Part shown: positions 14,563 to 23,568 of the stretch, one piece after another
Position numbering within the stretch: position 1 is the first letter of the stretch
How the letters are laid out: each line of letters opens with the position of its first letter
DNA from: Eisenbergiella porci
GTDB taxonomy: Bacteria; Bacillota; Clostridia; Lachnospirales; Lachnospiraceae
NCBI RefSeq assembly: GCF_009696275.1
Contig: NZ_VUMI01000058.1
Span: 1-35,919 of the forward strand
Length of the DNA stretch: 35,919 nt
Reading direction: 5' to 3'
Notes under the pieces: generated by a model
Told to the model about the DNA's origin: nothing
Seen by the model: only the letters and a program-made list of their open reading frames with translations
Database searches by the model: none
Translations under genes and position numbers: made by a program

Positions 14563-17500
14563 TCATACCTCCATTTCTTTTGATTTTTCCCGCGCCGGAG
14601 GCTTCTTTTTCTGTTCCTCCTTGGCGGCGGCAAGCTGCGCCCGGATGGACGGTTTCTTTTGTTTCTGTGTTGTCTTTCTTGTCTGCTTGGGCTTTTTGGC
14701 CTCCGCCTTGGCTGCCTCGGCCACATCCAAAAGGGAAATCTGTTCCCCGGCTTTTGCCCTTGCTTCCAGTTCTTCCATAGACGGGGCGTTGTTCATCATG
14801 CCGTCGATCATGTTGTAATTCTGCTCGGTGGACATTTCCGCCGTCTTGATATGGCTTTCCTGCTGGGCGGGGATAGCAAAGGCTCTTGTGCCGTTTGCCA
14901 TAATCAGATACCTGCCGTCCTCCGACTGGTGGTGGAATCCATACCCGGCGGCCTCCATCTGTTCCCGGCTCCTGTCGGTTAGATAGAAACGGCCCCTCGG
15001 TGTCTGGATTTGTTCGCCGGTCATGCACTCGTCCGGCGTGAGCTGCTTTTCCGACTGGGCGAAGAACTCCGGTACCTGCCGGTAGTCGGCCCCCTCGTCC
15101 ACATAGTAGGCGGTCTGTTTGCCATCCTGCCGGAACACCACAATATCCCCCATAGAGAGGGAATGTCCCTTGTAATCGGCGGGATGTTCCATGTTGAAAC
15201 GGCGGTAAATCTCGTCCAGTGTGGTGTCCTTGTCCAGCGGCGCGGTATAGACAAGCTGGTAATTCTTCCTGTCCACCGAAAGCCCGTCCGCCTGCAATTC
15301 CTCATAGGAACGGTAGCGCAAGTCGCGCCCCTCCGGGCCGGGCGGCACTTGGTAGATGGAAAAGTTGGGCTGCGCCGGTGCTTCATAATCAGAGGCAACA
15401 TATTCCTCCACCGTCAGCCCAGAAGCGGCGGCCTCCTGTTCCAACTCTGCCTCGATCTGTTTTTTGTAGTCCTGCAAGCTCTGGTCGAAGTCGGCAAGCT
15501 GCGGCGCCTCCGGCAAGTGGTACTGGCCTTGATTGAGAAGCGGGCGGCACTCCTTTACATAGTCTAAAACCGCGTTGAAATAAGCGGTCTGTTCCGGCGT
15601 CAGGGTTTCCCCGGATTGCAAGGGACGCCGGGCCTCCTGCTCCATAGCGGCCAGATTGCAGTGCAGCTCCATATACGGGACGAACTCATGCAGCAGCATA
15701 TCCCGCTGGGCTTTGTCCGCCTCCCATGCCTCCGGCCCCTCATGGTGCAGTACATGGTTTTTCCAGCTTTCATCCTGCGCGTAGTATTCGTGGTAGCCCC
15801 GGATATGCTGGATCAGGGAACCGTCCCCATCGCCAAAGTCCTGCCGCCCCTCGTAGTTGTCCGGCTGGCCCTGCATGGTAAAGTCAATGCGGAACTTGGT
15901 CTTGTCGTACCAATGTCCTGTATAGCCCGGCTGCTCCCGGTCATGGCGTCTGGCGCTGTCCAGTTCCTTAAAAACGGCCTCGGCTTCATGCAGCGGCATT
16001 TGCTGGCCGTCTTTCAGATGGGGGCTTTCACTCCAAAGGATCGTGACAACCGGCTCCGCCGCCGGATTCTGCGCGATCTGCCGCTGGGCGTTGGCAACGG
16101 CAATCTCACTTTCGATCTCGCTTTTCACAAAGGAATCCATCTGGCCCTTTTGCAGCTCATATCCCTGTTCACACAGGCGGTTGATAAGCCCCATCACCTT
16201 GTCAGTATCGCCTACGGCCTCGGCATAGGCCATAATCCACTGCCGTTCCTCACTGCCCAAATGCGGGGCGTTTTTCTCTGCCAGCTCGATCAGGGCGGCG
16301 GCCCGGTCAGCCGGGGACGCCTCCGGCATGAACGGTTTCCCATTCAAAAGACCGTCTATCCCGTTCCATGCCTGCGACTGGGGAATGGCGTTGGCCTGTT
16401 CAGCGGCTTCCAGAAAATCATCCAGCCCGTCACCGGTCAGGGGTTCCATTGCCCCAGCTGGTCGCTCATGGATGGCAAGGATTTCTTTTCCGGCTTCCAC
16501 AAGGGACAGGTCGGGATTGTCAAGCTGGCCTCCGTCCAGTTCCTTGTAGTCGGGGCCGTACAGCGTGTAATCATAGCCGGTTTCCGATGTCTGGATATAC
16601 AGGTAATCGCCGCTTTCCAGACGGTAAGCGGCCTCCTGCGGGGCTTCTGCCTGTTCCAGCGTTCCATCCCCGGCAATGGTAAAGCCCTGCGCCTGCGCCG
16701 CCTCCTTGGTTCCCTGCGACACTTCGCCGGTGGATTTCAAATCCGCGTCAATCAGGGTTTGCAGCATGGCTTTTACGCTGTCGGTCATTTCCTGCTGCTG
16801 CTCCGGGGGCAGCTTGGAAAATACGCTGTCCGGGTCTGGCTGCTCGGCGGCCTGTTCCAGCGGCGCGGCCTGCGGCTGTTCCTGCTGGGCCTGCCGTTCT
16901 TTCTGAAGCTGGGCAAGGTGGCCGTCAATGGTGGTAATCAGTTCATGGGCGGTGGCCCGGATGGTTTCAAGGGAGGCTTTCAGCTCTTTCAAGTCCTTGC
17001 CGGAACTCCAACCGGCCACATAGCCAAAGGAATAATCGGAGGTGTCCAGCCCGTAGTGCTGGCAGACGGCATAGGCCACGCTTTCAGCCTGCACTTCGCG
17101 GGTGCGGCTGTCGGGGCGGTCGGCCTGCTCAATGGCCGGGGCTTCCGGGTCGATGGCGTGGAGCTTGGAATGGGCAATCTCATGGATGGCCGTCTTTAGG
17201 GTCTGTAATTCGCTCATGCCCTCCTGAATGGCGATCCGCTTCTCCGTCAGGTGATAGTAGCCGTGGGAACCGCCCGGAATGTCCTCAAAACCAATGGGAA
17301 CCGGGGAGGTCTGTTCCAGCGCCTTGAAAAATTCCCCGTAGCGTTCCACGCTGCCGGTCAGTTCTTCCACGCCGATAGAGGGCAGCGGTTCCCCCTCGGT
17401 CTGGCTCACATCAAAGACGGAAACGATCTTAAAGGCCGGAACCTGTATTTCCTGTACTTCGGTAACAGGCTTTCCGTCCTTACCCATCACCGTCCTGCCC

Positions 17501-18501
17501 TGTGCGTCCAGCTTTTGCACTTCCTTTTTCGCCTTGAACGGGGCCGGGGCCAGTATTTTGATGGCCTTTTCGCCTTTCTTTACATTGCGGTGAAAATCTT
17601 CCCGCCACTTGTTGTAGCCCGCCACAAGCTGTCCGCCCTGCATGGCGATCAGGAGGGTGTTGTTGAAGCTGTAACTGTGGAACTTGGACATAGTGGTGAG
17701 ATAGGCTTTGTAGCGTTCACTCTCGAAAAGCTCCTGTATGCCGGTTTCCAGCCTGTCGGTGATCTCTTTCATGCAGTCGGCGCTGTTCTGGCCGTTTAAG
17801 AGAATGGGGGTGACAGGCTGCGGGGCCTTTACGGGAGCTGCCGCCTCCGGCTGCACCTTGCTTTCCTCCCGCAGAATTTTCGGCGCAGGATAGGCCATCA
17901 CCCGGTATTCCTCCGGCACCGGCTGTCCCTCATGGACGCGCTGCCATTCGTCGCCGCTTTTTACCAGATAGCCATAATCGGTAAAAACACCATGCTCTGT
18001 GTTGGCAATATGCAGGCCAAAACGGGGCAGGAGAATCCCTGCTTTCCATTCCTCCGGCATACCCACCATGCCGGAACGGTTTAGATAGTAGTCGCCCAAC
18101 TGTCCTGTGCCGGTGACATCCGGCAAATGCACATAAAAGTCCACATTTTCGGGATAATCGATAATCTGGCCGATATTGTAAAAATCACTCTGCGGGCTTG
18201 TCAGGGCGGCGTTCAGCTCCGCAAGTTCGGCGGCGTCCAGCTTTTCCAATCTTGCAGCAAGGAAGTTTAGCTCATCCATGCCTGCGGACAGCACCATATC
18301 ACGGGGCAGCTTAATAGGTCGCGCCTGTGGGCTTCGATAGTCGTACAAGAAAAAGTCCTGCGGATTATCGGCACTGATCCCGATTTCCCGCAGGGCTGCT
18401 TGCAGTTTTTCGGTTGTGGTCGGCAGAGAAAACCATAGTCCTTCTTTGCCTTGCTCATAACGCTGTCGGTTATGAAGCAGTACGGAAAACACTTCGCTCA
18501 T
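14563..18501 (-). CDS. Large polyvalent anti-restriction protein (ArdA-like, ArdC, LPD, YodL, DUF4316)
   Basis: A 1312-aa multidomain protein probably sent with or expressed early from the transferred strand. Residues 1-200 are ArdA-like (FSVLLHNRQRYEQG, FFLYDYRSP). About 240-560 is an ArdC unit: ssDNA-binding-like SFNNTLLIAMQGG and a zinc-protease motif HEIAH (His440, Glu441, His444) with downstream EVQAESVAY. Later come an LPD16-like segment (YRLESGDYLYIQTSETGYD), LPD25-like VTILWSESPHLKDG, a YodL-like FSIYQVP region, a DUF4316-like RGRFYLTDRSREQMEAAGYGF, and a Lys-rich tail. ATG 18501 follows AAAGGAGCGACAA. Such proteins protect incoming DNA from host restriction. Domain borders are approximate. 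Confidence 0.85.
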   Translation of the reverse strand: MSEVFSVLLHNRQRYEQGKEGLWFSLPTTTEKLQAALREIGISADNPQDFFLYDYRSPQARPIKLPRDMVLSAGMDELNFLAARLEKLDAAELAELNAALTSPQSDFYNIGQIIDYPENVDFYVHLPDVTGTGQLGDYYLNRSGMVGMPEEWKAGILLPRFGLHIANTEHGVFTDYGYLVKSGDEWQRVHEGQPVPEEYRVMAYPAPKILREESKVQPEAAAPVKAPQPVTPILLNGQNSADCMKEITDRLETGIQELFESERYKAYLTTMSKFHSYSFNNTLLIAMQGGQLVAGYNKWREDFHRNVKKGEKAIKILAPAPFKAKKEVQKLDAQGRTVMGKDGKPVTEVQEIQVPAFKIVSVFDVSQTEGEPLPSIGVEELTGSVERYGEFFKALEQTSPVPIGFEDIPGGSHGYYHLTEKRIAIQEGMSELQTLKTAIHEIAHSKLHAIDPEAPAIEQADRPDSRTREVQAESVAYAVCQHYGLDTSDYSFGYVAGWSSGKDLKELKASLETIRATAHELITTIDGHLAQLQKERQAQQEQPQAAPLEQAAEQPDPDSVFSKLPPEQQQEMTDSVKAMLQTLIDADLKSTGEVSQGTKEAAQAQGFTIAGDGTLEQAEAPQEAAYRLESGDYLYIQTSETGYDYTLYGPDYKELDGGQLDNPDLSLVEAGKEILAIHERPAGAMEPLTGDGLDDFLEAAEQANAIPQSQAWNGIDGLLNGKPFMPEASPADRAAALIELAEKNAPHLGSEERQWIMAYAEAVGDTDKVMGLINRLCEQGYELQKGQMDSFVKSEIESEIAVANAQRQIAQNPAAEPVVTILWSESPHLKDGQQMPLHEAEAVFKELDSARRHDREQPGYTGHWYDKTKFRIDFTMQGQPDNYEGRQDFGDGDGSLIQHIRGYHEYYAQDESWKNHVLHHEGPEAWEADKAQRDMLLHEFVPYMELHCNLAAMEQEARRPLQSGETLTPEQTAYFNAVLDYVKECRPLLNQGQYHLPEAPQLADFDQSLQDYKKQIEAELEQEAAASGLTVEEYVASDYEAPAQPNFSIYQVPPGPEGRDLRYRSYEELQADGLSVDRKNYQLVYTAPLDKDTTLDEIYRRFNMEHPADYKGHSLSMGDIVVFRQDGKQTAYYVDEGADYRQVPEFFAQSEKQLTPDECMTGEQIQTPRGRFYLTDRSREQMEAAGYGFHHQSEDGRYLIMANGTRAFAIPAQQESHIKTAEMSTEQNYNMIDGMMNNAPSMEELEARAKAGEQISLLDVAEAAKAEAKKPKQTRKTTQKQKKPSIRAQLAAAKEEQKKKPPAREKSKEMEV

Positions 18502-18581
18502 TTGTCGCTCCTTTCTGAAAATGGCATAAGAAAAGCAGGAAACCTTTGAAAGATTTCCTGCCAAACCTATTATATGAAATA

Positions 18582-18795
18582 TCAATAGAATGGTGTTTTT
18601 AACATCTCTGAATAATATACGGGTTTATTCAATTCATATTTTTGCATTACATCACGCACTACATCTTCAAACCATTTTGGCGCATAAGGAGAAATGTACA
18701 CTGCTGAAATTAGCTTGTCAAGATTGACTGCTTTTTCTATACCGCTATGTGCTTGATGACTTGTGATAATGCTCATGTACGGTAAAGTATCACAA
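18582..18795 (-). pseudogene. DUF2971 gene, C-terminal fragment (cut by the nested element)
   Basis: About 70 codons ending VNLDKLISAVYISPYAPKWF...VYYSEMLKTPFY, the typical C-terminus of DUF2971 proteins. Its 5' end is cut at 18793-18795 (CAA) by the nested element. The other part is at 29523-30289. Joined at CAA the frame runs through as RAICDTLPYMSII, giving 326 aa. ATG 18776 could start a 64-aa product but has no good ribosome site. It lies 80 bp upstream of the polyvalent protein gene. Confidence 0.85.
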
Positions 18796-18878
18796 GAAAA
18801 TTATGTCGAATTGACAGCCGCCTCCGCTATACCGAATAAGGAAATAAAGAGTCCTCAAATTTTGCGCTACTAAATGAA

Positions 18879-18906
18879 GACGAGCGGAAGTAATCTCCCG
18901 CTCGTC
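18879..18906 (-). terminator. Likely terminator of the tet operon
   Basis: Arms 18879-18887 and 18898-18906 pair over 9 bp (GACGAGCGG/CCGCTCGTC), about 20 bp after the tet(40) stop. The T-run on the minus strand is weak (TTCATTTAG). Confidence 0.5.
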
Positions 18907-18927
18907 AGTAAACTTAACTATGCCATA

Positions 18928-20166
18928 TCAATCCCGCTTCTTTCCCGCCACCGGCACTAAGAACAGCGCGGGCAACAGCAGGAAAGCGGTACAGACCAGC
19001 CCCCAGGGTATGGACACCTGCTGGGCTACCAGCCCCACAATAGGCCCGCCGATGATCTGCCCGAAAGAGTCCAGCTGTCCGCTGGTGGAAAAGACTGTGG
19101 CGCGCATTTTCTCATCCACATGGTCGTTCATCCAGGCGGCCAGCACAGGCTCCTTGATGGTGCGCATAAGCCCCGCCAGCAGGAACACCAACAACATGAA
19201 CCAAAAGCTCCGCCCCACCGCGAAGAGAACCAGGCACAGGATATACCCGGCGCTGGTGGACATGACCACACTGGTTCGGCTGACAGTCCCTTTTTTCTCC
19301 ATGCGGGCGATGAGCAACTGAGAAGCCAGAATACCTAAGCCGCTGCCGATAAGACTGATAACACCGAACCAAGTGACGCTGTTCAGCGGCCCGATAACGG
19401 GTATTACCGTGTCATCCAGAAAATGAGCGGTGGAGAGCCGGTCAAAGCCTTCACTGGCAAGTCCCCCGCATAGTGTGATTGCTAAGAGCGCCAGCAACAC
19501 AGGTGCGCCTTTCACAAAGCCCAGGTTGAGCTTGAACAGGCAGACAAAGTCTTTAAGCAAGCCCTGCCGTTCCTCAATAGCAGGGGAGAAGTTGGTTTCT
19601 GGCATGATGCGACCCAACACCAGCCCCAACAACAAGCACAAACTGCCCCCCAAGATGAGAGGCATTTGCAGGTTTATGTTTCCCAGCAGTGTGCCCAGCA
19701 CCACGCCCAGAACGCCGCCGATTTGCCCCATTTGACTGCCCCGCAGGAACACCTTGTCTATGGGTTTGTCCTCTTCCTCCGAGGCAATCCACGCCTCCAG
19801 AGCGCCGGTGATGAAGGTATCACCGCAACCCCAGACAACCTGGGCCAGCAGAACCGGCGCGAACCACGGTAGCGCACCCTCCATCAGAAAGCCCAGGCCG
19901 TAGAGGAACATTCCAATCAGCACCGAGCGCCGACGGCTATACAAATCCGCCACCACACCGGTGGGTATCTCGAACAGAAAGCAGGAGGTCTCCTGAACCG
20001 TCCCTACCAGGACAAGCTGGAAAACATCCAGCTGCACCACCTCCAGGTGGTACACGATGGAAAGCACTGTGGACATAGAAACCGCCAGGGAACAGACAAA
20101 TCGGAACAGCAGGTAGACAGAATATGCCTTTGAATTTTTAGCAAACATGAAGTTACATTTCATCAT
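18928..20166 (-). CDS. tet(40): Tetracycline efflux MFS transporter Tet(40)
   Basis: A major-facilitator drug exporter with 12 predicted membrane segments. The loop-2/3 motif is EIPTGVVADLYSRRRSVLIG, and a charged central loop (about 185-215, ETNFSPAIEERQGLL) separates the halves. Starting at MFAKNSKAYSVYLL it is 406 aa, the length I recall for Tet(40), which is related to TetA(P). The frame begins six residues earlier at ATG 20166, where AGGATTAGAG gives a weak ribosome site; either start is possible. It sits 51 bp downstream of tet(O) with no promoter visible between, so it is probably cotranscribed. It exports tetracycline-Mg complexes in exchange for protons. Confidence 0.88.
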   Translation of the reverse strand: MMKCNFMFAKNSKAYSVYLLFRFVCSLAVSMSTVLSIVYHLEVVQLDVFQLVLVGTVQETSCFLFEIPTGVVADLYSRRRSVLIGMFLYGLGFLMEGALPWFAPVLLAQVVWGCGDTFITGALEAWIASEEEDKPIDKVFLRGSQMGQIGGVLGVVLGTLLGNINLQMPLILGGSLCLLLGLVLGRIMPETNFSPAIEERQGLLKDFVCLFKLNLGFVKGAPVLLALLAITLCGGLASEGFDRLSTAHFLDDTVIPVIGPLNSVTWFGVISLIGSGLGILASQLLIARMEKKGTVSRTSVVMSTSAGYILCLVLFAVGRSFWFMLLVFLLAGLMRTIKEPVLAAWMNDHVDEKMRATVFSTSGQLDSFGQIIGGPIVGLVAQQVSIPWGLVCTAFLLLPALFLVPVAGKKRD

Positions 20167-20217
20167 AATTAGTCTCTAATCCTTTCAAATCTCATTTTAT
20201 ATGACTTTTGCAAGCTG

Positions 20218-22137
20218 TTAAGCTAACTTGTGGAACATATGCCGAACCTTATCTATACGGCTATTCGGGCGGCGGGGTTGGCAAATAAATTTACCAATAG
20301 CTGGCTGGTATCCTTTTAACTCTGTCAAGCAGACTCCCTGCCCATTTGTGAAATAAGTTAAATCGTTCCTGTATTCTTGAATACATCTAGCAGGGATTTC
20401 TCCTTTCAGAATGACCTCGTCATTCTTTATCTGAGTACTTACAATATCTGCACAATACCTTGGAGCATCATGATACGCCCGTGAGAGATATTCCTGCGGT
20501 GCATAAATTTCAAAGTGGAGATATGGCTCTAATAGTTCTGTCCCTGCTTTTTTTAAAGCCTGCTCCAATACGATAGGGGAAAGCAGCCGAAAGTCTGCGG
20601 GGGTACTTACAGGACTATAATACAATCCATATTCAAAACAGATTTTACAGTCTGTCACTTTCCATCCATACAGCCCCTGCTCGCAGCCATAAAGAACCCC
20701 CTCCATAACCGCATTTTGGAACGATTGATTTAAATATCCAAGTGAAACTCTGCTTTCATACTGCACTCCGCTTCCAATAGGGAGCGGCTCTATGGACAAC
20801 CCGACAGAAGCCCAGAAAGGATTTGGCGGGACTTCTATGTGGATGGTATATTCTGCTTTTCTAAGCGGTCTTTCCATATATATAACAGTAGGCTCTTTTA
20901 TTTCTGCCTCCACATGATATTTTTCCTCAAGGATGGCACAAATGACTTCCATCTGCACATTCCCCAAAAAAGAAAGTATAATCTCATGCGTTGTAGTATC
21001 CACATAATATTTTAAAAGAGGGTCGCCATCTGAAATTTCTGTAAGTGCCCCAAGCAATATTTCCCGCTGTTCAGATTTCTTTACTGCAATCGTTGTTTGG
21101 AGCATAGGGAGAGGATTTTCAATAAATTTTCTCTGCGGCAACAGTATTTCGTTCCCCAAAATACTGTTTAGCTGCAAAACATCATTTGGTAAAATTACAA
21201 TATCACCAGAGCAGGCTGTATCGGATGAATATAATTCACCGTTTGTCGGAACACACATCTCTGTGATTTTTATTTTCTCTTTTTCAGATATTCTAATAAC
21301 ATCCCTCAAATGCAATGTTCCGCTATATATACGCACATAAACAAAACGCCGCCTTTTCTCTGAATATTCAATCTTAAAAACCTGCCCGCATAGTTCAGAT
21401 TGACCTTCAGGCGTTGATGAATAAAATTTACTGGCAATTACTTCTATAAGCTGCCGAATCCCCAGATTGTTTTTAGCGCTTCCGTGATAAACGGGAAATA
21501 ACGTTCCGTTTTGGAATCTCCTGTTTTCTTCCTGTTCCAGTTCTGACATTTTAAACGGTTTCCCTGACATATATTTCTCTAATAGTTCATCGTTTCCCAT
21601 AATTACCGCATCCCACTGTTCCATATCGTCATTGTCCGTTACATTTATATGGGGATGCTGCCCAACCTTTTGCTTCACTATAATTTCCGAAGAAAGCTTT
21701 GCTTTCATTTCCCGATATACCATTGGCAAATCAATCCCCTCTTGGTCAATTTTATTGATGAAAAAAATTGTCGGAATCTTCATTATCTGTAGTGCATGAA
21801 ACAGTATACGGGTCTGTGCCTGTATGCCATCCTTTGCAGAAACTAATAATACTGCTCCGTCTAATACGGATAAAGAACGGTATACTTCCGCCAAAAAATC
21901 CATATGGCCTGGCGTATCTATAATGTTGACTTTTACATCCTCCCACTGAAAAGATGTCACTGCTGTCTGGATAGTGATTCCCCTTTGACGCTCCAAATTC
22001 ATTGTATCTGTCCTTGTTGTGCCTTCATCTACGCTCCCTAGTTCTGCAATTGCACCACTGGTATACAATAAACTTTCCGTTAATGTTGTCTTTCCTGCGT
22101 CAACGTGAGCCAGAATGCCTAAGTTAATTATTTTCAT
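20218..22137 (-). CDS. tet(O): Ribosomal protection protein Tet(O)
   Basis: A 639-aa translational GTPase of the EF-G-like ribosome-protection class that dislodges tetracycline from the 30S subunit. G-motifs: AHVDAGKT (10-17), DTPGH (74-78), NKID (128-131). The C-terminal domain-IV/V region includes [19 protein letters not shown] and [12 protein letters not shown]. Length equals Tet(O). By memory the sequence reads as Tet(O) throughout, including the middle ([29 protein letters not shown]), not as a Tet(O/32/O) mosaic. ATG follows TAGGAGGAAAATCAC. Expression is controlled by the attenuator at 22172-22446. AT-richer than the surrounding element. Confidence 0.96.
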   Translation of the reverse strand: MKIINLGILAHVDAGKTTLTESLLYTSGAIAELGSVDEGTTRTDTMNLERQRGITIQTAVTSFQWEDVKVNIIDTPGHMDFLAEVYRSLSVLDGAVLLVSAKDGIQAQTRILFHALQIMKIPTIFFINKIDQEGIDLPMVYREMKAKLSSEIIVKQKVGQHPHINVTDNDDMEQWDAVIMGNDELLEKYMSGKPFKMSELEQEENRRFQNGTLFPVYHGSAKNNLGIRQLIEVIASKFYSSTPEGQSELCGQVFKIEYSEKRRRFVYVRIYSGTLHLRDVIRISEKEKIKITEMCVPTNGELYSSDTACSGDIVILPNDVLQLNSILGNEILLPQRKFIENPLPMLQTTIAVKKSEQREILLGALTEISDGDPLLKYYVDTTTHEIILSFLGNVQMEVICAILEEKYHVEAEIKEPTVIYMERPLRKAEYTIHIEVPPNPFWASVGLSIEPLPIGSGVQYESRVSLGYLNQSFQNAVMEGVLYGCEQGLYGWKVTDCKICFEYGLYYSPVSTPADFRLLSPIVLEQALKKAGTELLEPYLHFEIYAPQEYLSRAYHDAPRYCADIVSTQIKNDEVILKGEIPARCIQEYRNDLTYFTNGQGVCLTELKGYQPAIGKFICQPRRPNSRIDKVRHMFHKLA

Positions 22138-22171
22138 GTGATTTTCCTCCTATCAACACCCAAAAAAGGGC

Positions 22172-22210
22172 ATAAAAATACCCAGTGATAAATACTCCTA
22201 TCACTGGGTA
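22172..22210 (-). terminator. Attenuator terminator in the tet(O) leader
   Basis: A perfect 12-bp inverted repeat (22179-22190 with 22199-22210) is followed on the minus strand by ATTTTTATG. An upstream TACCCAGT (22290-22283 on the minus strand) duplicates the 5' arm and could pair with the 3' arm as an antiterminator. This is the architecture described for tet(M) of Tn916. Confidence 0.8.
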
Positions 22211-22361
22211 AATAACTCCAATAGCCCCAAAACACTTATATGTTTTCGGGCATATAAAATTACATGATAAAAGTATTCTTAAACTGGGTACAAAAAACTA
22301 AGCCCCATATTAAAAGTGAAACGGGACTGCTACTTTTTGTTCCCACTATCAAATTGACAGT

Positions 22362-22385
22362 TTATTTAAGAATACCTTGCCGCAT
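22362..22385 (-). CDS. Seven-codon leader peptide of tet(O)
   Basis: ATG 22385 to TAA 22362 encodes MRQGILK, with AAGGAGT about 10 nt upstream, directly after the promoter. The coding bases pair over 11 bp (22365-22375 with 22273-22283), so ribosome position on the leader could change the downstream fold. Tetracycline-slowed translation would favour read-through. Confidence 0.55.
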   Translation of the reverse strand: MRQGILK

Positions 22386-22417
22386 ATTTATTAACTCCTT
22401 GTATAATACTGAATCTA

Positions 22418-22446
22418 ATTATATTCCTTAACCCTTTATTTGTCAA
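22418..22446 (-). promoter_or_regulatory. Promoter of tet(O)-tet(40)
   Basis: Consensus TTGACA (22446-22441) and TATAAT (22423-22418) separated by exactly 17 bp on the minus strand; about 280 nt of leader separate it from tet(O). Confidence 0.9.
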
Positions 22447-22461
22447 GCTGACAAACTAAAT

Positions 22462-22842
22462 ATCCGAAATGCAACGATCAACGCAGCGAGGACACGGAGC
22501 AGGAAGCACAAAAGAGAAATATCCCTTGAATACCTCACAGACGAAAAGCACTACCCTTTAGGCACGACAGATGAATATTTCCAAGCCCCGGAGCCGGACG
22601 AGGAATACATACTTACCCTTTGCGGCGATACGGTCATTTTCAGCAGCGGTTTACTTGCGGAAGCCCTGTCACGGCTGGACGAACGGGAGCGGGAAATGAT
22701 TTACCTGTCCTTTTTCAAGCGTATTCCACAGCACGAAATTGGCAGACAGTACGGGCGCAGCCGCAGCACAGCGGGCTACCATATCCGAAAAGCCCTACGG
22801 CAGCTCCAAGCGGAAATGGAGGGAATGGCATATGAGAAATAA
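22462..22842 (+). pseudogene. 5'-truncated sigma-70-family factor
   Basis: An open frame of about 126 codons with no ATG, GTG or TTG before its middle. It reads RKHKREISLEYLTDEKHYPL, then SGLLAEALSRLDEREREMIY, then an HTH IPQHEIGRQYGRSRSTAGYH, ending QAEMEGMAYEK. It is a region-4-like sigma factor missing its N-terminus. The lost part coincides with the tet(O) promoter (22418-22446), so insertion of the tet block probably cut it. It overlaps the following HTH gene by 11 bp, as intact sigma/HTH pairs do. Confidence 0.75.
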
Positions 22843-23035
22843 TAGGCTTCTCCCCTATGAAACAATCGTCCAAGCCGCCAGCGGGGAGCCGGAAGCGGTG
22901 GGAACTGTATTGCAGTATTACCGCCGCCGCATACAATGTGCCGCCCGTGTGAATGGACGGGTAGACCAAGATACAGAGGACTACATCACCCAGACGCTTC
23001 TCACAGCTATTTTCAAGTTCCGCTTTGGGAGATAG
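22832..23035 (+). CDS. Helix-turn-helix protein, Orf8-like, of the nested element
   Basis: A 67-aa protein beginning MRNNRLLPYETIVQAASGEPEAV and containing VLQYYRRRIQ, with the same ...AA.G..EAV..VL..Y... pattern as the protein at 2818-3060. It starts inside the end of the sigma remnant, with GGAGGGAATGG upstream. It ends FKFRFGR, a little shorter than the 80-aa outer-ICE homologue. It belongs to the Orf8 group of element regulators; with its sigma partner truncated, its role may be lost. Confidence 0.75.
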   Translation: MRNNRLLPYETIVQAASGEPEAVGTVLQYYRRRIQCAARVNGRVDQDTEDYITQTLLTAIFKFRFGR

Positions 23036-23082
23036 CCCTACCGCCTACAACTGAATAACCGCCGCTTCGCCGGCAACCAGAA

Positions 23083-23119
23083 AGCAGTAAATCTATTCAA
23101 CAGATTTGCTGCTTTTTTT
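23083..23119 (+). terminator. Terminator after the sigma/HTH pair
   Basis: Arms 23083-23094 and 23102-23113 pair at 11 of 12 positions, followed by TTTTTT. Confidence 0.75.
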
Positions 23120-23243
23120 CGTTCCTGTTTGGCATTTTTGAAAATCCCCAGTATGAAAAAACAAAAGGGAAAATAGCCGCCGCAGTTGGCAAAATCCCTT
23201 ACTTATCCGTAGAGGGTATCAAAGAAAAAAATACTGCCATTGT

Positions 23244-23370
23244 CCGCCTATTCCGGCTTGCGTGGTGTTGTAGGGAATAGAGGGGAAATTCTAAAAATCT
23301 CCGTCCATTTTGCTTTGCGTGGTGTTGTAGGTAGTGAAAGGAAAATTTTCAAGATAAGCCGGAATAGCGG
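23244..23370. repeat. Inverted repeat enclosing two 17-bp direct repeats upstream of mobC
   Basis: Outer arms 23244-23259 and 23356-23370 are reverse complements but for one extra base. Inside lie two identical 17-mers, TTGCGTGGTGTTGTAGG, at 23258-23274 and 23315-23331. No gene is supported between 23036 and 23568. The block may be a MobC- or relaxase-binding part of oriT, or a structured RNA. Confidence 0.65.
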
Positions 23371-23504
23371 GTAGCAAAGCCCTTTTGAAACGTTTTGTTA
23401 GCGGAAAGGACGGGAGCCGGGGAACGCCGGAGTTTTTCAGAGCAAGATTCTACCGAGGTGCCAAAATTCGCTCTCCGCTTATTTTTGCCCCTGCGGGAAT
23501 CTTG

Positions 23505-23528
23505 TTGGGGAGTGCCTTCCCCAAACCC
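23505..23528 (+). other. oriT-like hairpin of the nested element
   Basis: TTGGGGA/TCCCCAA with a 6-nt loop followed by ACCC, 41 bp before mobC. It matches the hairpin at 10087-10107 in form and position. Confidence 0.5.
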
Positions 23529-23568
23529 TGCTATGCGCCCTGTCGGGCGAGAAAGGAGGTCACAGACC

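Noticed and set aside
15616-17199. Plus-strand 527-codon open frame
   Set aside because: It lies wholly antisense to the polyvalent protein gene. The product is low-complexity and rich in Leu, Gly and Val, and matches no family; a GC-rich coding strand leaves its complement open.
18582-18776. Independent 64-aa gene
   Set aside because: It has no good ribosome site and continues in frame into the DUF2971 C-terminal fragment up to the element junction.
20218-22137. tet(O/32/O) mosaic
   Set aside because: The middle segment reads as Tet(O) by memory; no tet(32)-like block was noticed. This needs alignment to be final.
23258-23331. CRISPR-like array from the 17-bp repeats
   Set aside because: Only two copies, no cas genes nearby and no regular spacers.
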